From a bacterium (GTDB lineage Bacteria; Bdellovibrionota_C; UBA2361; OMII01), in assembly GCA_017853915.1 (NCBI GenBank), contig JAFMIS010000204.1, positions 1 through 5,283 of the forward strand: a stretch of DNA of 5,283 nt, in the 5' to 3' direction. Shown one piece after another: positions 1 through 5,283 of the stretch. The notes below the pieces were generated by a model. The model was not told where the DNA came from, searched no databases, and saw nothing but the letters and a program-made list of their open reading frames with translations. Within the stretch, counting starts at the first letter, position 1, and the number at the start of each line of letters is the position of its first letter. The position numbers were made by a program, and so were the translations under genes.

Positions 1-26
1 TTGGAGGGCGGCCGGTTCGGCCGCCG
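1..26 (+). repeat. REP-like palindromic unit 1
   Basis: The unit has a head TTGGAG (1-6) followed by a perfect 8-bp stem, GGCGGCCG (7-14) and CGGCCGCC (18-25), with a 3-base loop at 15-17. It is the mirror partner of the unit at 71-96: read on opposite strands the two agree at 23 of 26 positions. A short GGAG-containing head followed by a GC-rich hairpin, found as an inverted pair between genes, is the pattern of repetitive extragenic palindromes (REP/BIME). There is no T-run on either side, so a simple intrinsic terminator is less likely. The unit starts at the window edge, so its true left limit is unknown. Confidence 0.7.
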
Positions 27-70
27 GGTGTGACGTGGACCTGCGGTGTTGTTGGTGATTCGGGATATTT

Positions 71-96
71 CGGCGCCCGAGCCGGGCGCCCTCCAA
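71..96 (-). repeat. REP-like palindromic unit 2, inverted
   Basis: On the minus strand this unit begins TTGGAGGGCG (96 down to 87) and forms a perfect 8-bp stem, 72-79 with 83-90, with loop 80-82. It differs from unit 1 at only three positions. Two of these are partners in the same stem pair (unit positions 11 and 21, G-C changed to C-G) and the third is in the loop, so the fold is kept. The 44-base spacer between the units (27-70) has no recognisable content. The pair lies downstream of the mlaD stop codon and may stabilise or end the operon transcript, but no T-tract follows on the minus strand. Confidence 0.7.
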
Positions 97-141
97 ATAA
101 TTGGGGGCATTAATCAAGCCGACACAAGAAACGACGATCCC

Positions 142-154
142 TTGGAGGGTGGTC
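142..154 (+). repeat. Degenerate partial copy of the repeat head
   Basis: TTGGAGGG at 142-149 repeats the first eight bases of the units at 1 and 96. The match continues to 154 at 11 of 13 positions, with two C-to-T differences (unit positions 9 and 12). The partner arm of the hairpin is missing. The copy abuts the complement of the mlaD stop codon (155-157). It could be the remnant of a third unit or a chance match, but an exact 8-base match this close to the pair favours a remnant. Confidence 0.4.
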
Positions 155-1231
155 TTAATTTTTCAAGGAGCTGCGAATCGCTTGACGAAGAACGAAGCTT
201 CGCTTTGCCCCGTCCGTCACCTCAACAAGATTGTCATAGAGTTGAGGATCAAGGATGAGAGCTCCGAGCGTGCCGGTCCCTTGCGAGAGAGCATCAGAGG
301 CGGTCTTTAGGTTGGTGGCAGTTTTTGCCAGAGATACTAACACCTCCTCAATTCTCTTGGCGATCAATCCCGCCTCAACATCGGTGTAGATCAGGTCATG
401 AAGGAGTCCCTTGCCAGATTTTGTGGCCTCTAAGAGAGCTGAAATATGATCACTGGCTGCCGAGAGACTGTGGGCGGTCTTAAAGACGCTGGTAACTGCC
501 TCATCTCCCCCTTGAGTGTAGATTAACGCGTGCAAGATGCCGCTACCTGACCGAATTTGCTGCAACAGAGTGCTGATATCTTTGGCGGAAGAGGAGAGGC
601 TATCAACAAGTTTCTTTCCATCGCTCTCTGAATATATTAAGCGGTGCATGAATCCCTGCTCTGTCTTAATGGCCTTAAATATCTCGGCGATGCTCTGAGA
701 CGCTGAAGCGACATTCTCGAAGGTTTCAGGGGATAGCCCCTCAAGCGATCTATTGATCCGTTCAGTTATCTGAGTGGTGTTGTCAACAGCGGCCTGCGCC
801 CGCACGAGAATCTGCGCGAGGTCAGCGACCTCAGACGAGGGGATCTCTCCGAGGGGAGCGATACTGTCAGGAGATTGGCCTGCGGATATGCTAATAAAAC
901 GGTCTCCGAGTAATCCCTGTGTGTCGATTGAGACCTTCGAGTCAGAGCGTATGCGTTCGAGGAATGAGTCATTGATCAAGATAGTGACTCGCACGCGAGT
1001 ATCACCGGGCGTCTTTGAAAAACCGACCTTGTCGACTCTGCCCACCGGAATTCCCCCCATTCTCACTGGCGCGCCAGCCGAGAGGCCCTTGACGTCATTG
1101 AACATAGCGAAGAATTGGCTCTGGCTCGCGAAGATCTGGCGTTCTCGACCCATGATGAGGATCAGGGCCGCTATAAGCACTAGAGCTACGGTAACAAAGG
1201 CACCCGCCTTTAGTTCGTTCTTAATCTTCAT
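155..1231 (-). CDS. mlaD: MlaD-like MCE-domain lipid transport protein with repetitive C-terminal tail
   Basis: This is the periplasmic, inner-membrane-anchored MCE subunit of a phospholipid ABC transporter. It is expected to form a hexameric ring on the MlaFE core and pass lipid across the periplasm. Residues 9-27 are one N-terminal membrane anchor. The MCE domain spans about 38-117, with VKGLSAGAPVRMGGIPVGRV near its start and GLLGDRFISIS near its end, both typical of the family. From about 131 the chain is helical and low in aromatics, and residues 193-345 hold four copies of a G-x-[LM]-[HG]-x-L-I motif. At 358 residues it is about twice the length of E. coli MlaD (183). The ATG overlaps the mlaF stop (ATGA, 1228-1231) and has a good GGAAGGA site (1238-1244) six bases upstream. 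It is the last gene of the operon. The family call is secure; the exact symbol is by analogy. Confidence 0.93.
   Translation of the reverse strand: MKIKNELKAGAFVTVALVLIAALILIMGRERQIFASQSQFFAMFNDVKGLSAGAPVRMGGIPVGRVDKVGFSKTPGDTRVRVTILINDSFLERIRSDSKVSIDTQGLLGDRFISISAGQSPDSIAPLGEIPSSEVADLAQILVRAQAAVDNTTQITERINRSLEGLSPETFENVASASQSIAEIFKAIKTEQGFMHRLIYSESDGKKLVDSLSSSAKDISTLLQQIRSGSGILHALIYTQGGDEAVTSVFKTAHSLSAASDHISALLEATKSGKGLLHDLIYTDVEAGLIAKRIEEVLVSLAKTATNLKTASDALSQGTGTLGALILDPQLYDNLVEVTDGAKRSFVLRQAIRSSLKN
197..655 (-). other. Four-fold protein repeat in the MlaD C-terminal tail
   Basis: Within MlaD the motif recurs at residues 193-200 (GFMHRLIY), 231-238 (GILHALIY), 275-282 (GLLHDLIY) and 320-327 (GTLGALIL), at spacings of 38, 44 and 45. 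The residues just before each copy also repeat, as in LLQQIRSGSG (222-231) and LLEATKSGKG (266-275). The last copy continues DPQLYDNLVEV, a form seen at the ends of long MCE proteins. Between motifs the sequence is Ser/Ala/Lys/Asp-rich and looks helical. The DNA of the copies has diverged, so this is an old internal duplication and not a recent tandem expansion. Confidence 0.75.
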
Positions 1232-1983
1232 AGTTCATCCTTCCAAGTGCCTGATACAAAATCTGAGACGAGTGGATTCTGCTCCGCGAGGGTTCGCGAA
1301 GATCCATCGGCGCAAATAATTCCCTTGCTCAGGAGCATCCAACGATCTGACACACGTCGGGCGCTCTGAATGTCGTGCGTTACCACAAGAGAGGTTATTC
1401 CCTCCTCTTTGGCGAATTTAACGATAAGGTCGTCGATCTTACGGGTTGATGTGGGGTCGAGGCCGGTCGTGGGCTCGTCGTAGAGCATGATCGTGGGGCT
1501 CGAAGCCAAGGCGCGCGCCAGTCCAACGCGCTTCTTCTGCCCCCCTGACAGCTGTGGCGGAAATTTATATTCGATACCGGAGAGGCCAACCATGGCCAAT
1601 TTCTCCTTTACGACACGAGTGATCTTCGCTTTGTCATTCTCACCACGCTCGCGTAGCCCATACGCGATGTTCTCAAACACCGTAAAGGAGTCAAAGAGTG
1701 CCGCTCCCTGAAAGAGCATGCCGAGGTGTACTCGCAGATCACGAAGCTCCTGCTCGGAGATACTTGCCATATCATGGCCCATAATTCGGACGGTTCCAGA
1801 TCGCGCCCAGGTGAGTCCCATGATCAGTTTCAGGATGATTGTTTTTCCCGCGCCACTGGGTCCCAGAAGAGTCGTGACCTCGCCGGGAAAGAGCGAGAAG
1901 TTGAGCCCACGATGGACCACGTGGTCGCCAAAGGCGGTGTGAACATCGATAAATTCAACTGTAGGACGAGGTGCGGCGGTCAT
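1228..1983 (-). CDS. mlaF: MlaF-like phospholipid ABC transporter ATPase
   Basis: This cytoplasmic ATPase drives the MlaFED lipid transporter. All nucleotide-binding motifs are intact: Walker A GPSGAGKT (41-48), Q-loop FQGAALFDS (91-99), signature LSGGQ (145-149), Walker B IMLYDEP (165-171), D-loop GLDP (174-177) and the switch histidine in VTHD (H203). The FQGAALFDSFTVFENIAYGL stretch is characteristic of the MlaF branch and separates it from general importers. At 251 residues the length is close to that of the family. The ATG overlaps the mlaE stop (ATGA, 1980-1983). The 20 bases upstream contain no purine-rich ribosome binding site, so initiation probably depends on coupling to mlaE translation. 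The stop overlaps the mlaD start. No MlaB (STAS-domain) partner is encoded in the window. Confidence 0.95.
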   Translation of the reverse strand: MTAAPRPTVEFIDVHTAFGDHVVHRGLNFSLFPGEVTTLLGPSGAGKTIILKLIMGLTWARSGTVRIMGHDMASISEQELRDLRVHLGMLFQGAALFDSFTVFENIAYGLRERGENDKAKITRVVKEKLAMVGLSGIEYKFPPQLSGGQKKRVGLARALASSPTIMLYDEPTTGLDPTSTRKIDDLIVKFAKEEGITSLVVTHDIQSARRVSDRWMLLSKGIICADGSSRTLAEQNPLVSDFVSGTWKDEL

Positions 1984-2741
1984 TTGAAATTAAGAATGAT
2001 GAGAAGCTTGGTTATAAAATAGTTTGAAACGAACACAGCAAGAGATCCGGTAACAACGGCTGAGGTGGTCGTTCGACCGACCTCCTCGGTGCCACCACGA
2101 CAGGCGAGACCCTTATAGCACGCTATGGATACAACGATTCCGCCAAATGAGAGGCTCTTAATAAGCCCATCCACCACATCCCGGATCTGCACCGCATAAA
2201 GGTATGAGCGGTAGTATTGATGCGCGGAAATGCCAAGCTCTCCAACCGCGACCACCATTCCTCCGCCGATTCCGATAAGAAGTGCCGTTCCAGCGAGAAG
2301 CGGCATCGAAATCACTCCCGCGACAAGACGAGGGGTCACGAGTCGGCGAATCGGATCGCCGCCGAGAGCGCGGATAGCATCGACCTGTTCGGTGACGACC
2401 ATGGAGGCTAATTCAGCCGCGATGCCCGCGCCAACACGACCGCACACCATGACCGCCGTCAGCACGGGACCGAGCTCGCGCGCAAGAGCCAGACCCACTA
2501 AATTACCGACATAGTTTTTTGCGCCAAAACGCTGCAGGCCGTACGCGGTCTGCAATGCCAGAACCATTCCAGTAAAGACCGCCGTGAGGAGCACTATTGG
2601 TAGCGATCGAATTCCGATCGCCACGATGTGTTTTGAGATCTCGCGAATATCGAGGCCGTGCCGACGGATGTCGATCATGACGCTCCATACCAGGAGAGCA
2701 TACGAACCGAGGGCGCGCAGGTGCGATCTAACTCGCGACAC
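1980..2741 (-). CDS. mlaE: MlaE-like phospholipid ABC transporter permease
   Basis: This inner-membrane permease of the Mla system binds the MlaF ATPase inside the cell and the MlaD ring on the periplasmic side. It has the family core ELGPVLTAVMVCGRVGAGIA (89-108), followed by AELASMVVTEQVDAIRALGG, and a conserved cytoplasmic CYKGLACRGGTEEVGR (198-213). Hydrophobic segments lie near 39-64, 83-110, 136-167, 192-199 extended, and 225-250, as usual for the permease. The length of 253 is normal. The start is GTG at 2741. It lies 14 bases inside the end of the upstream lipoprotein gene and has AGGTGAGG (2751-2758) nine bases upstream, which supports this start. The next gene, mlaF, overlaps by four bases. 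Confidence 0.95.
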   Translation of the reverse strand: MSRVRSHLRALGSYALLVWSVMIDIRRHGLDIREISKHIVAIGIRSLPIVLLTAVFTGMVLALQTAYGLQRFGAKNYVGNLVGLALARELGPVLTAVMVCGRVGAGIAAELASMVVTEQVDAIRALGGDPIRRLVTPRLVAGVISMPLLAGTALLIGIGGGMVVAVGELGISAHQYYRSYLYAVQIRDVVDGLIKSLSFGGIVVSIACYKGLACRGGTEEVGRTTTSAVVTGSLAVFVSNYFITKLLIILNFK

Positions 2742-3294
2742 GACTTACGTCCTCACCTAATTGCGACTCGCTGATAAGGGAGTTCGCTAGCCGTTTCACG
2801 TCATCACTGAAGCTGGTGATGGCGGTGTCTCCATGATCGGGACTCGGGACTGGTCGCCAGAATATCATGTCGGTGACACATGAACCCCTGCGAAAGGTAA
2901 AGGTAGACATCACGATAGGCTCGGCGTCGATAGTTCCCTGTACTACTGATTGAAGAGCGGGTACGGGCCCGAGTTTGACAGGCGTTTGGGAGATCATCTT
3001 CATGCCCACCAAGCCAACGAGGAGCTGCCGCGTGGTAGCCTGAAACGAGAATTTCTCCCCAATCGAGCAATCCTTCAAGGTAGAGAGAAAAACGGGCCCG
3101 TCCGTCGTATCGCAGGAGTACACCATCGGCGATTTCTTACCGCTCAGTTTGGAACAGTGCTGGACCTCCAAAGCTGCCTTCTCGATCGATACTATCGTCG
3201 GCGCAGGCCGAGATGAGCAGGCCAGCAGGAGACACGCCACCACAATAGGGAGCGAAAATGAATACCTGGCACCATGACTCGAAAAGGGATACAT
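2728..3294 (-). CDS. Hypothetical lipoprotein heading the Mla operon
   Basis: I do not recognise the family. Residues 11-25 are a hydrophobic signal segment ending in a lipobox, LLAC (23-26), so Cys26 should be lipidated, with Ser-Ser next, which favours outer-membrane sorting if E. coli rules apply. The mature part of about 160 residues has no further membrane segment. It carries four cysteines (47, 61, 76, 139) that could form two disulfides in the periplasm. The central part, with strands around QLLVGLVGMK and VMSTFTFRR and ending CVTDMIFWRP, looks like a small alpha/beta domain. ATG at 3294 is the only available start, because an in-frame TGA lies five codons upstream (complement of 3307-3309); the ribosome binding site is weak. 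The gene overlaps mlaE by 14 bases, so a role with the Mla transporter is a reasonable inference. It resembles neither MlaC nor MlaA as far as I can see. Confidence 0.8.
   Translation of the reverse strand: MYPFSSHGARYSFSLPIVVACLLLACSSRPAPTIVSIEKAALEVQHCSKLSGKKSPMVYSCDTTDGPVFLSTLKDCSIGEKFSFQATTRQLLVGLVGMKMISQTPVKLGPVPALQSVVQGTIDAEPIVMSTFTFRRGSCVTDMIFWRPVPSPDHGDTAITSFSDDVKRLANSLISESQLGEDVSRVAS
2751..2758 (-). promoter_or_regulatory. Ribosome binding site supporting the GTG start of mlaE
   Basis: AGGTGAGG on the minus strand lies nine bases before the GTG at 2741-2739 and inside the coding sequence of the upstream lipoprotein. It is a strong Shine-Dalgarno-like match and the main reason to accept a GTG start and the 14-base gene overlap. 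Confidence 0.65.
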
Positions 3295-3331
3295 CTGTCT
3301 GAGGGGTCACTTTGGGTTTGCTTGCCCTGGA

Positions 3332-3361
3332 ACTTTAGCGTGGAGGCAAAACTCCGCGCAA
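3332..3361 (-). promoter_or_regulatory. Weak candidate promoter for the lipoprotein-mlaEFD operon
   Basis: On the minus strand TTGCGC (3361-3356) and TAAAGT (3337-3332) are separated by 18 bases. They match the sigma-70 consensus at 3 of 6 and 4 of 6 positions. The site would give a leader of about 30 bases before the lipoprotein ATG at 3294. It is the best pair I found but not a strong one. Confidence 0.22.
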
Positions 3362-3422
3362 CAGGTATCGGCGAAATCGTTCGTCGATCGAACTATCTAG
3401 GGGTCATTAAGGGAATAGTTTG

Positions 3423-3428
3423 TAAGAT
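3423..3428 (+). promoter_or_regulatory. Candidate -10 box for ftsEX
   Basis: TAAGAT keeps the first two and last two bases of the sigma-70 -10 consensus. Transcription would begin about seven bases downstream, around 3435, only a few bases before the ftsE ATG, giving a nearly leaderless message. There is no recognisable -35 box at the expected distance, so support is weak. Confidence 0.25.
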
Positions 3429-3438
3429 GCTTTAGGGT

Positions 3439-4131
3439 ATGATCCACCTGCACGGAGTCTCAAAAATCTACCCCCCTGATCAGGCCGCCCTTAAAGGAAT
3501 CGACCTGAAGGTGCAGCCAGGCGAGTTTCTCTTCGTAGCGGGCGCCAGTGGAGCCGGGAAGAGTACTTTGCTTAAGCTGTTGTTTGGTGCTGAAAAATGC
3601 TCTCACGGAGAGGTCTTGGTGGACCAGCGTAATCTGGCCTCGGTGGGACGAGAAGGGGTCGCCGAGCTCAGACGAAGCCTTGGGGTTATATTTCAGGATT
3701 ACAAGCTTCTTCCGCGTCGCACCGTTCTTGATAATGTGGCCTACGGCCTAGAGGTGCTCGGCGTTAATGTTCGAGAGCGGAGGCGGCTGGCGATGCTTCT
3801 TCTGCATGCCATGGGGCTTCAGGATCGTGCTGAGGCTTTTCCTGTGACTCTCTCGGGAGGAGAGCAGCAGAGGGTCGCCGTTGCGCGAGCCCTTATCCAC
3901 AAACCGAAGATGGTTCTCGCGGATGAGCCGACCGGAAATCTTGACCAAGAGATGAGTCGGCGAGTCTTTGATCTCTTGCTTGAAGCGAACGCGGCGGGAA
4001 TGACGGTCGTGGTGGCGACACATAATCTCTCGATTATCGAGGAATTGAATAAGCGCACTGTGGTCTTGGATCGGGGGCGAGTGATAGGAGACTTTGTGCA
4101 TGCCAGTGGTCTCAAGGGGGCAGCACTATGA
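3439..4131 (+). CDS. ftsE: Cell division ATP-binding protein FtsE
   Basis: FtsE is the cytoplasmic ATPase of the FtsEX complex. It does not pump a substrate but powers a conformational signal through FtsX to periplasmic cell-wall hydrolase activators at the septum. The motifs are complete: Walker A GASGAGKST (35-43), Q-loop FQDYKLL (85-91), signature LSGGEQQ (138-144), Walker B MVLADEP (158-164), D-loop GNLD (166-169) and H195 in ATHN. FQDYKLL and ADEPTGNLD are the forms typical of FtsE. At 230 residues it is close to E. coli FtsE (222). ATG at 3439 is the only upstream start, because an in-frame TAG lies at 3433-3435, and it matches the usual MI-x-[FL] beginning. AGGG (3434-3437) is only one base from the ATG, an unusual spacing. 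The stop overlaps ftsX. Confidence 0.96.
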   Translation: MIHLHGVSKIYPPDQAALKGIDLKVQPGEFLFVAGASGAGKSTLLKLLFGAEKCSHGEVLVDQRNLASVGREGVAELRRSLGVIFQDYKLLPRRTVLDNVAYGLEVLGVNVRERRRLAMLLLHAMGLQDRAEAFPVTLSGGEQQRVAVARALIHKPKMVLADEPTGNLDQEMSRRVFDLLLEANAAGMTVVVATHNLSIIEELNKRTVVLDRGRVIGDFVHASGLKGAAL

Positions 4132-5108
4132 CCGCGGGTGATAATCGAGCTCCGATCGGTATTACGGCGATCTGGAATGAGGCTCAGTCCATTGATCGAG
4201 TTTCTTGGATTGCGATGATCGGTCACTGCGTTAATCAGGCGGTGCAGAATGTTAAGCGGTCGCCCATAACGCACATGCTTACCGTCGTAACGATCTCGAT
4301 CGCTGTATTCCTTCTAGGGCTCTTCTCGCTGTTTATTCACAACTCATCTCGTGCCGTGTATCGCGAATCAGGGGAGTTGATGGTCATGGTCTTTCTGAAG
4401 GACGGGTCTTCGCAGGCGGACATCGATGGAATTTCGGCCCACGTGCGCCAGATCGGGCCAGGGTTGCGTGTTTCGTACACCGACAAGACTCAGGCGTTGC
4501 TCGCGTTTCGTAGCGCGCTCGGTGATGAGGCATCAATACTGGAGGGGCTTGATGCGGACAATCCCCTTCCGGCGTCTATAAATGTGCACCTCCAATCAGT
4601 TGAGAGCGCGGAATCTCTATTCTCCGCTATCTCGGAGAAGCTCGGCTTGCATCCGAGAGTTGAGAGTATTCGATACAGTAAAAGTGGAGCGCTGCAGCTT
4701 CGCAAACTTGTAAGTATCGTGAAGCTGGTGGGTATTATCGGAATGGTATTCCTCTTTCTCATAGCTGGTTTCATCATCGCCAACACGATCAAATTGGCGC
4801 TCTACAATCACAGGATGGAGATAGAGATTATGCAGCTGGTTGGGGCGCGCAGTGTTTCGATCTATATGCCGTATATGCTTGAGGGCTTCGTGCAGGGATT
4901 AAGTGGGACGATCGTGGGGCTGTGTATGTCCTCAGCGGTGTATCTCGCGTCGCGTAATTTTCTGAGTAAGGCTGAGGCGCTGCAGGCTCTTGTTCCCTCG
5001 ATGTCGTACATGCCTTTGTGGCACATACTCGTGATATTGGTTGCTGGGGCGGTGGTTGGCGTTTCAGGAAGTTTCTTCGCGGTTCGCCGATTCGTGCGGG
5101 ATTCCTGA
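4128..5108 (+). CDS. ftsX: Cell division protein FtsX
   Basis: FtsX is the membrane subunit of FtsEX, relaying the FtsE ATPase cycle to murein hydrolase activators outside the inner membrane. The architecture is complete: a cytoplasmic N-terminus of about 48 residues, TM1 near 49-71, a periplasmic domain (about 72-196) containing NPLPASINVHL (145-155), TM2 near 197-220, then the conserved cytoplasmic NTIKLALYNHRMEIEIMQLV (219-238) and GA, TM3 near 248-275 and TM4 near 297-318. Its 326 residues fall in the normal range for proteobacterial FtsX. The ATG overlaps the ftsE stop (ATGA, 4128-4131) and has AAGGGGG (4114-4120) seven bases upstream. The periplasmic domain is where an EnvC-type activator would dock, and a candidate gene for one begins 25 bases after the stop. 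Confidence 0.96.
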   Translation: MTAGDNRAPIGITAIWNEAQSIDRVSWIAMIGHCVNQAVQNVKRSPITHMLTVVTISIAVFLLGLFSLFIHNSSRAVYRESGELMVMVFLKDGSSQADIDGISAHVRQIGPGLRVSYTDKTQALLAFRSALGDEASILEGLDADNPLPASINVHLQSVESAESLFSAISEKLGLHPRVESIRYSKSGALQLRKLVSIVKLVGIIGMVFLFLIAGFIIANTIKLALYNHRMEIEIMQLVGARSVSIYMPYMLEGFVQGLSGTIVGLCMSSAVYLASRNFLSKAEALQALVPSMSYMPLWHILVILVAGAVVGVSGSFFAVRRFVRDS

Positions 5109-5133
5109 CAGGGTGCTGAAACGAGAGTCTTCG

Positions 5134-5283
5134 ATGGCTAGGGGAATTGAGATGGAGAGTTTGGCGTGGGCTGTCCGAATAGCGCTGCTGTGCGTGTGCT
5201 GTTCCGCCGCGAGATTCACGCATGCTGAGGATCGGGATGCCTCCGCGAAGCTACAACAGATCAAGCTGGAGGTTTCCGAAACC
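5134..5283 (+). CDS. Start of a secreted protein, probably an EnvC-like murein hydrolase activator (partial)
   Basis: The reading frame is open to the window edge, giving 50 codons from ATG 5134. The first part is a signal peptide: a hydrophobic stretch SLAWAVRIALLCVCCSAA with likely cleavage after FTHA. The mature region starts EDRDASAKLQQIKLEVSE, charged and heptad-like, as at the start of the EnvC coiled coil. EnvC-type M23-domain activators are the known partners of FtsEX and are often encoded just after ftsX, so this identity is likely, but no catalytic or LytM domain is inside the window. Two starts are possible: ATG 5134 after GAGAG, and ATG 5152 with AGGGGA (5140-5145) six bases upstream. 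The second gives a more typical signal peptide with fewer acidic residues, and I slightly prefer it. Confidence 0.65.
   Translation, partial: MARGIEMESLAWAVRIALLCVCCSAARFTHAEDRDASAKLQQIKLEVSET

Larger units (their letters stand above)
3295..3438. promoter_or_regulatory. Divergent intergenic region between the Mla and FtsEX operons
   Basis: These 144 bases separate two operons read outward and should hold promoters for both. On the plus strand the best -10 candidate is TAAGAT (3423-3428), with no matching -35 box. On the minus strand a weak pair is TTGCGC (complement of 3356-3361) and TAAAGT (complement of 3332-3337), 18 bases apart. A small dyad, GTTCG (3379-3383) and CGAAC (3389-3393), lies in the middle and could be a regulator site or chance. 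No RNA gene or short coding sequence with a convincing start is visible. Confidence 0.45.

Noticed and set aside
1..96. Reading the two hairpins as intrinsic terminators of the Mla operon
   Set aside because: Neither hairpin is followed by a T-run on the minus strand or on the plus strand. The near-identity of the two units fits a repeat element better, though a role in transcript end stability is not excluded.
193..202. Perfect 10-base palindrome CGAAGCTTCG
   Set aside because: It lies inside the mlaD coding sequence and is short enough to occur by chance, with no second copy seen.
46..310. Two short plus-strand open frames (46-258 and 101-310) over the repeat region and the mlaD 3' end
   Set aside because: They run through the palindromic unit and then antisense to mlaD, and their composition is not protein-like. 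No evidence of a real gene.
155..1231. Reading the MCE protein as a virulence-type mammalian cell entry factor
   Set aside because: The MlaE and MlaF partners and the Gram-negative context point to lipid transport. The mce name is historical.
774..1319. A 181-codon open frame on the plus strand opposite mlaD and the end of mlaF
   Set aside because: It lies wholly antisense to two well-supported genes, has no recognisable domain and no good start context. It is best explained as a codon-usage shadow.
3342..3355. Short inverted repeat GGAG-N6-CTCC in the intergenic region
   Set aside because: A 4-bp stem is too short to support an operator or terminator without conservation data.
3748..4274. 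Minus-strand open frames of 117 and 151 codons opposite ftsE
   Set aside because: They are antisense to an intact, motif-complete ftsE and show no domain or ribosome binding site.

Overview
The window comes from a Gram-negative, diderm bacterium of moderate GC content. It carries an Mla-type lipid transporter, a lipoprotein with a clean lipobox, and FtsEX followed by what looks like the start of a murein hydrolase activator. An MlaD with a long repetitive C-terminal helical tail, and an Mla operon headed by a lipoprotein, fit delta-proteobacterial-like lineages (Bdellovibrionota, SAR324, Myxococcota/Desulfobacterota type). This placement is a weak inference from protein style, not a match to a known genome.

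Layout. Bases 1-154 hold no gene. They contain two near-identical palindromic units in inverted orientation (1-26 and 71-96) and a decayed partial third unit (142-154), a REP/BIME-like arrangement lying just downstream of the leftward operon. Bases 155-3294 are one tightly packed leftward operon, read right to left: an unknown lipoprotein, mlaE (permease), mlaF (ATPase) and mlaD (MCE protein). Its junctions overlap by 14, 4 and 4 bases, so translational coupling is likely. Bases 3295-3438 are a 144-base divergent intergenic region that must hold promoters for both directions unless one lies further away. Bases 3439-5108 are ftsE and ftsX, overlapping by 4 bases and read rightward. From 5134 (or 5152) to the window edge is the start of a secreted protein whose mature region begins like an EnvC-type coiled coil.

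Function. MlaF and MlaE form the inner-membrane ABC core, and MlaD is the periplasmic MCE ring that passes phospholipid between inner and outer membrane. No MlaC or MlaB is encoded here, and the lipoprotein is a candidate for an accessory role. FtsEX is the ATP-driven switch at the division site that activates periplasmic amidase activators, and the partial gene after ftsX is probably that activator. The window is therefore a divergent pair of cell-envelope operons. It is mostly conventional. The points worth a second look are the structured repeat pair with a compensatory base-pair swap, the four-fold repeat in the MlaD tail, the unknown lipoprotein, and the poorly placed ribosome binding site of ftsE.
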